Made by a program: the position numbers and the translations under genes. The notes under the pieces were generated by a model that saw only the letters and a program-made list of their open reading frames with translations, ran no database searches and had not been told where the DNA came from. 64,000 bases of DNA from Fasciola hepatica (taxonomy: Eukaryota; Platyhelminthes; Trematoda; Plagiorchiida; Fasciolidae). Location: positions 8,155,250 through 8,219,249 of the forward strand of contig CANUEZ040000183.1 in NCBI GenBank assembly GCA_948099385.1, read 5' to 3'. Positions 58,149 through 64,000 of the stretch are shown in pieces. Every line of letters starts with the position of its first letter. The first letter of the stretch is position 1.

Positions 58149-61100
58149 ATCATCATCATCGTACAATGTTAAACAGCAGGGCAAGCCCCACTGACCACTA
58201 CCTCTCTCACCATGTTGCACGAAGAAGTAGAAAAAATGAATATACAAGATGGATAGGGAGTGAACCTGCAGGGATGGGAAAAGGAAACGACGCCCTGGTA
58301 GCCAACACATGGAATACGCAGCCTAACTGTACAAAAGCTTATTGGTTACTCATTCTGATTTGACAGTGGCACGATCTCTACCGTTCATGGTTCGCTCTCA
58401 TATTCTTCAGTGTCTCGAGCTAACGGGTTGAGGAATCTTTGGAACCCCATCCACGAAGACGTGAGGCACCTACTTTTCCTAGGTTTGCTGTACATTTTCT
58501 CATTCCTCGCTGCCACTTCATCTGTTGACCTCCACGTGGCTTCTTTCACTCCCCAGAAGGAACGAAGAATGGGACACGGTACGGTTAACGTGTTTTTGCC
58601 ACACGTAACGCTGGCCCCAACCAGTGAAGTCTACTAAGTTGGATACGCTGTGATAGTGGTACCTAATACTCGAATTCTGACCTCAGCATGGCCTACTCGG
58701 TCACCCCTCCAATCTCAGACATACTACGCAAACATCGATGGTCGACAACCTCAAAGCGACGAACATCTTCCGCACGCAGATCCCAAGTCTCGCAACCATA
58801 CAACAGAACTGGGAGCACCGCGGCATGGTATACACGACCTTCCAACCTCAGTGAAATATCAGGTCGCAGCCACAAGTGCTTCAGTCCAGTGTACACCGCT
58901 CGAGCCTTGGATATCTGCGTGCTCACTTAGACTGCCATACTCACATCCGTCGTCACGCTTCTGCCGAGGTAAGTGAAGCGGTCGACAATTGCTAGCACCT
59001 CATCGAGCATCAAGCTCGGAATCGTTGACGTCCAGTCTTGCAACATCATTTACACTTTGAAGGTGCAAGACGCATGGTGAATGAAGCTACAGCTTTTGCG
59101 AATCTATTTAGTGCACGTTGCACATGTTGCGTACATTGGAACAAGCAGATAAGGTCGTCCGCGTAATCTAGGTCACATAGCTTCTCACTATTTCCTAGTT
59201 CGACGCCCGTATCCTAAAGATTTTGCTGCGCACTCTCCATTATTCCGTCCATGACGAATTTGGACAAGAATGAAGAAATGGGACATCCTTTTCGAGCACC
59301 ACTGGTCGTTTCGAATGGAATGAATAGTTCACTGTAAACCTTTACGCTACCGGAAGTATGAGAGTACAATGACCTCAGTAGATTTACGAGTTTCTGTGGC
59401 AAACCTTTTCGATGAAGAGCACTGAAAAGTGCTGTTCGATCAACTGAATCGAAGGCGCCCTTCAAGTCGAGAAAAACCATTATTGCCGATCGACGGTACA
59501 TGTGATGCATCTCAAGCAATTGACAGAGAATAAAAATCTGGTCGATGCATCCTCGACCTGGGCGGAATCCGGCCTGTTGCTCGCGGGCGTTCCTCTCGCC
59601 AGCCGGTATCAGACGGAGCAGCAAAATGAAGGCTAATATCTTGGTGACAATCGGAATTAAGCTGATCCCACGATAGTTACTACAGTCATTATGTATTCCC
59701 TTCTTAAAGACGAGTACAACCAATGACTCACTTCATAATAACGGAATAGGTTCCTCTTTCTAAACGTCATGGATCAAGGCGGTAAGTGATTTCATCAAAG
59801 CCATCCCACCCATTTTGAGAAGAACTGGAGGGAGTCCCTCGGGAGCGACCGCTTCCCCTGGCTTCAGTAATTAAATGCATGACTCGACTTCCATTTCCGG
59901 TGGCGGCTCAAGCGATACTCCCCAAGGTATCGCAGTTGTTGACACAGGAGTAACTACATTAGCGCTCAGCCAGCTAAACTGCTCCTTGAAGTATTCGGCC
60001 CAACGGTCCAATCTTTGCTGTTTGCCATGAAAGGGTTCTCAATTTATATCGCAAATCATTTCACTGACCTGGGTTCGCTGTCTACCGGTGTCACGAATAA
60101 GTTTGAACAGTCTTTGACTGTTACTCGAAGCAGCTGCTATTTCCATTTCTTCAGCTACCTTGACCCACCAATTTTCACGACCCTTCTTAAGACTTTTCGT
60201 AACTTGTCTTTGCAGCTTTCTCCGCATCTTGTTCATCTCCTTACGGTTCGAAAGCTGACACTTTTGCTCCATTATACCCAACGACTCTTGCGAAATCTAG
60301 TGTATTTGATGGATATCGGATCTAGGACCACAGGCGAAACCTGCTGCAACGCGCATCAGCTCGTGGATATAGGCCCAATGCTTGTCTTCATTACTGTTCG
60401 TCGTAGATTCTAGCTCATGTGCTAAGTTCTGTTGATAACGGGTTCGTACTTCTGGATCACACATACGTTGCACGGTAACCGCGTTTGCGGTTTGCGACGA
60501 TGAACATGGAGCTGGAGAGATAATCGCATTAAAACTAATGCATGGTCCGACTCTACGTACGTGGATCAGTAAGATCTACAGTTCTGAACCGAACTGCGCC
60601 ACCGACAGCTTACGGCGATATGATCAGTTAGGCTTAGGGTACCTGTAGAGTTGAAGCGGCATGTCGCTTTGCAACGCGAGCTGTGTCTGAAATTGGTGCT
60701 AGACAAGAACAATCGATTGTCTGTACAAAACTGGAGAAGTCTATCCCCGTTATCTGTACGCTCAAAGGGTAAAGCACAACGGCCACCTAAACGCTTCTGA
60801 CACACTAAGTTCACCAACTTGTGCATTGAAGTCATCAGCTAGCACTACAATGTCAGAACCTTTACTGCTGCGAACGAGGGTGCCGAGTTCATCGTAAAAC
60901 TCATCCTTATGCGTGTCTGAGCTGCAATCTGTTGAGGCGTATGCCGAGATCACAAACAAATTGCGCTTAACACAACTATCTTTTAAAACGGCAACTGACC
61001 CTTGGAGTCTCACAGCACATAAACGACTGTTAACAGGGATGCAGTCTAAGAGAGTAGCCTCAGCCTTATCAGTGAAGATAATTCCTACACCACGTTGACC

Positions 61101-61695
61101 CACAGCTCTAGCTGCTTCGTTTCCTGAGGTAGGCAGAAAATACCTCGATGAGATACGAGGAGCAGTTAGTTGAATTACACTGCTGGAATCCTGGATACGC
61201 GTTTCACTTAAGCAGCAGACATCAATCTTCGGGGAATCTGTTGTGAGATCTAGACATGCCTACTGATCGACCTGCATGAGTGTGCGCACGTTAAAGGAGC
61301 CCAGATTCAGAGACTGACGAGGCTTGAGAAATTGTGAGTTATGATATTTGTAATTATTTACGACAATATTTGACATTGAACCGTTGCGAGTGCCCGGCGT
61401 ATTATCAGCGCGAGCATAGTGAATGGGTAGAGGGAGTATGGAGAGGTGGTTGGGACAGAAGGTGAATGTTGAATGTAAGGTAGGGAACTCTGAGCATTAG
61501 GCCACTTATCACCACCCACCCCACTCGATGCAATGGGTAGCGCCGTCCTGAAGGTCCTGTGTGACGACCAATACAGTACGGAATCCTTTGTATTCGTGCA
61601 GTTTACGAGGGAATTCGGACGGGTACTGCTAGGGTTTCTATTCACTAGGGTTCTCAACCAAAGCCTTTAGTTCTAACAAGAACCTGTCCACAAGT
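58149..61695 (-). mobile_element. antisense RTE-a LINE, near full length
   Basis: 5' UTR at the right (about 61695-61320), endonuclease (61103-60566), linker (60281-60039), RT (59723-59214 and on), C-terminus (58926-58340), 3' UTR and the tail, which reads as CATCATCATC on + near 58149-58162. The only copy in the window with both ends outside the duplication. More diverged from copies 1 and 2 than they are from each other. Confidence 0.82.
58340..61320 (-). pseudogene. RTE-a endonuclease / RT, antisense copy (broken)
   Basis: Motifs seen: Leu-Gly-Ser-Phe-Asn-Val-Arg-Thr-Leu near 61305, Ser-Ala-Tyr-Ala-Ser-Thr near 60940, Ser-Cys-Arg-Trp-Arg near 60600, Gly-Phe-Arg-Pro-Gly-Arg-Gly near 59570, Leu-Asp-Leu-Lys-Gly-Ala-Phe-Asp near 59470, Gly-Cys-Pro-Ile-Ser near 59290, Leu-Leu-Tyr-Gly-Cys-Glu-Thr near 58800. 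Frames change at least five times. Confidence 0.78.
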
Positions 61696-63440
61696 CAGCC
61701 GTTTATATTGCTGGGTTCTCCGTCCAAACTGTATCGTGACTCGGGGGTCTTAGAATTCGAATCCAGACCGTCCACGGTCTTTGACATGTGATTTTCCGAT
61801 GTAGTCAAATCGTCAGCAGAATCATTTTGATCTCAGTTGTCCGTGGTTCGCATAAGCTTCCCGTTATCTGCATGTTTTGTATCCCCATCCGCGTATTCGA
61901 TTGTCAATAGAGGCTTCGTGGACATGGTTTTTCTTGCAACTAAACTACTTTCCAACCACGCAAAGATACAAGTCCTGAGGTAGCAGAAGACCCTTTGGTT
62001 TTTTGTAAAATCTCATCTATTGTATAACTGTAACACGCAGAGGCAATGCTCTTCCGTCAAGGGTAGCACGTGTATGATCTGCAAGAGCACAAAAGGAAAA
62101 AACCCCATGAACCGAGGCCCAGTAAGTGTATCAACACTTACATTCCACGAACAACAAGATGGCGGCCTCCAATCTGGCCGTTACAATTTAAACCGAAAAG
62201 TGTTTCCACATTTTACCTGAACACGAGATGTGCCCTGCCAAAAAACAAACAAACAATGAACTTGAACTTTCCAAAATGCAGCAGTTTTTTCCAATTCTTT
62301 AGGGAAAGTAAAAAATACTGTCCTAACCGAATAAAAAGTTTATACATTAGGAATCGGATTTTCCATATTGTAACGTGATTTGGTAATTTTGTTTTGTTTT
62401 GTATTAACGTTGCATGTGTAATATGCATTGCAAATATCAACAAATAGATTTACCCAACGATTAATTTAGTCAGGCAGGCTTTCAGGTAGGCAGATAGACG
62501 GGCCTGTAGAGCTGCTATCCTTGGGGCAGTCAGTCAGTTAGTGGAAACCAATTACGCAAGGTTGTGAAACCAAAATACATTGTGATATACGGAATAGTTC
62601 ATGAGCTGTCTACGAAAAACACTAACCTTCCCACAACTGACTGGTGATAAACACAACTATGAAGGAATCTAAAAGAGATAATTCCGATTCCTTTGCTAAA
62701 ACGACAGAAGACGAAGGCATTCTTTCGCGTCGTAAATAACGCTTGTTTCCAGCTACGTATGTGTCTACAAAGAACGTATATATGTGAGTTACTCCGAGTC
62801 CAGTGGGAAGAGAAAATAAGGTGATCAAATCCACCAGTTGCGTAGACCTACAGACAGCATCAACTAATGTTAATTTGTTACGCAGAATTAACAAAATTGG
62901 AAAGACTATAAAAGGGGCTACTCTTTCTGCGCTTATTCTTCCTGTTGATATCTCCTCTGAATAATTGAAAGAACTGATTCAGAACAGATCTTTATCGTTT
63001 ACAGACTACTTGCATGACGCTGGAAAACAACTTATCGCGTGCACTTAGGTGAACATCCCAGGTACCTTTTATATAGCTTGTGCATACGATTCATTTGAGA
63101 AACGATTATTCATGTACTGTCAGTACTCTTATGTCCATTGAAAACCACAAAAGCACAATCAGCTGAGCTGAAACCTTGTAAGAAGCCACATGCAGTACGC
63201 ATCATTCATGAGTTGAGCGGTAATAATGCATGATAAATTATTTGGTTATCAATTCAAATCACACACGATACATACTGATCAATTAAAAATGCTATGTAGA
63301 CTGTTTATTGCACAATGCCTTTGCTTTCACTCATATGTTTCATTAAGGAGTCCTCCACCCTAGTTGGTTCTCACAGTTGCGAAATCGGTGCCAGAGGGTC
63401 CCTAAAAGTGTTGAGGTGAGGTTCAACCATTGAGAGCCAG
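61696..63440. other. flanking DNA, no gene recognised
   Basis: A/T-richer than the left part. Several short frames (for example 62070-62378, 62894-62622) without motifs. Confidence 0.4.
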
Positions 63441-63600
63441 CTCAAACAGCCTAGTGGTTAGGTGTTCTTCTCACATCCCTTCCCCTCGGGGTTGGAGTCC
63501 CCGTGGGGGGCCTGGTGGATGTGCACTGCTGACCATAATGGACAAGTCAGAGGAAAAAGCTGTACAGGAGTTCCAAGATTATCAGTGTTGAGTTAAACTT
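63441..63600 (+). repeat. tRNA-derived SINE with A and B boxes
   Basis: CAGCCTAGTGGTTAGG (63447-63462) fits an A box and GGGTTGGAGTCCCC (63489-63502) fits a B box, at tRNA-like spacing, followed by about 100 bp of unrelated body. Pol III type SINE head; weak pairing of the acceptor stem argues against a functional tRNA. Confidence 0.5.
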
Positions 63601-64000
63601 TGTTTCTGCATGCAGAATCATTTTGTAGTCCAAACACCTCAGTCACTTCAGGCCTCAAAGTGACTTCCGTTTAAGCGTCACGGCTTGTGTGCACTTTTCA
63701 GCATTTAATTCGGTCGAGTAGGTACTGAAAATAACCACGTATTTTGTTGTCTTTTACGTTACCTCCTCTATTTAGTATATTATCCGCGAATGCGTGGATA
63801 ACGAGTTTTGAACTAATAAGTTTCTTGTCCGTTATTATCTGGGGAATTTTTTTATTCCTACCTCCCACACGCAAAACAAACCTCTTACTATGCTGTCAAT
63901 ATTGCATGTCATTATATCCGTCTCCCATAGATGCAATAACAACCACGCTAGATGAAACAACAATTGTTAGCTTGTGACTCTCATATGAACTCAGTCTCAA
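63601..64000. other. right end of window, nothing recognised
   Basis: A 77-codon + frame (63744-63977) is hydrophobic but lacks an identifiable family or splice signals. Confidence 0.4.

Noticed and set aside
63447..63515. Functional tRNA gene
   Set aside because: Internal boxes fit, but the acceptor stem and anticodon arm do not pair convincingly; SINE head preferred.

Overview
This is a retrotransposon-dominated stretch of animal nuclear DNA. The mix of BEL/Pao, Ty3/gypsy (Mag-like), CR1-type LINEs with a pentanucleotide tail and RTE-like endonuclease/RT LINEs suggests a flatworm (fluke or tapeworm). That is inference from element types; the species cannot be named from this sequence. Introns with GT...AG borders confirm a eukaryote. 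There are no operons, no bacterial or phage genes and no CRISPR array.

One host gene is supported. TMEM208 (SND2 family, SRP-independent targeting at the ER) lies on the + strand in four exons: 19792-19908, 47469-47680, 50362-50446 and 55327-55476. They join in frame into a 187-residue protein with consensus splice sites and the family signature. Its first intron is 27.6 kb and consists largely of retrotransposon debris; introns 2 and 3 are 2.7 and 4.9 kb and also carry repeats.

1-8202: two nearly identical, defective BEL/Pao elements in opposite orientation. The + copy (integrase, 3' UTR, 3' LTR; 1-2778) ends exactly at an LTR edge inside the integrase of the - copy (2779-8202). 8203-19722: a nest of CR1-type LINEs. 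One is interrupted by a 6.7-kb BEL/Pao element (10879-17564) with two 379-bp LTRs that read as identical and a 5-bp target duplication. A 5'-truncated LINE is inserted in the 3' UTR of another (18775-19562). The last LINE tail ends about 70 bp before the TMEM208 start codon. 19909-47468 (intron 1): Ty3/gypsy fragments, then a 7.2-kb block containing an RTE-like LINE, a gypsy scrap, a second LINE and an inverted third LINE. This block is repeated 9825 bp downstream at about 99.9% identity, followed by a third partial copy joined through a 3-bp microhomology. Decayed LINE and LTR pieces follow. 47681-55326: introns 2 and 3 with a 3'-truncated RTE-like LINE and a nested inverted repeat. 55477-64000: flanking DNA with one more antisense RTE-like LINE and tRNA-like SINE fragments.

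Every retrotransposon ORF set here carries stops or frameshifts. The BEL/Pao element at 10879-17564 is the best preserved and youngest-looking, but its gag is broken. Coordinates of decayed elements are approximate to tens of bases.
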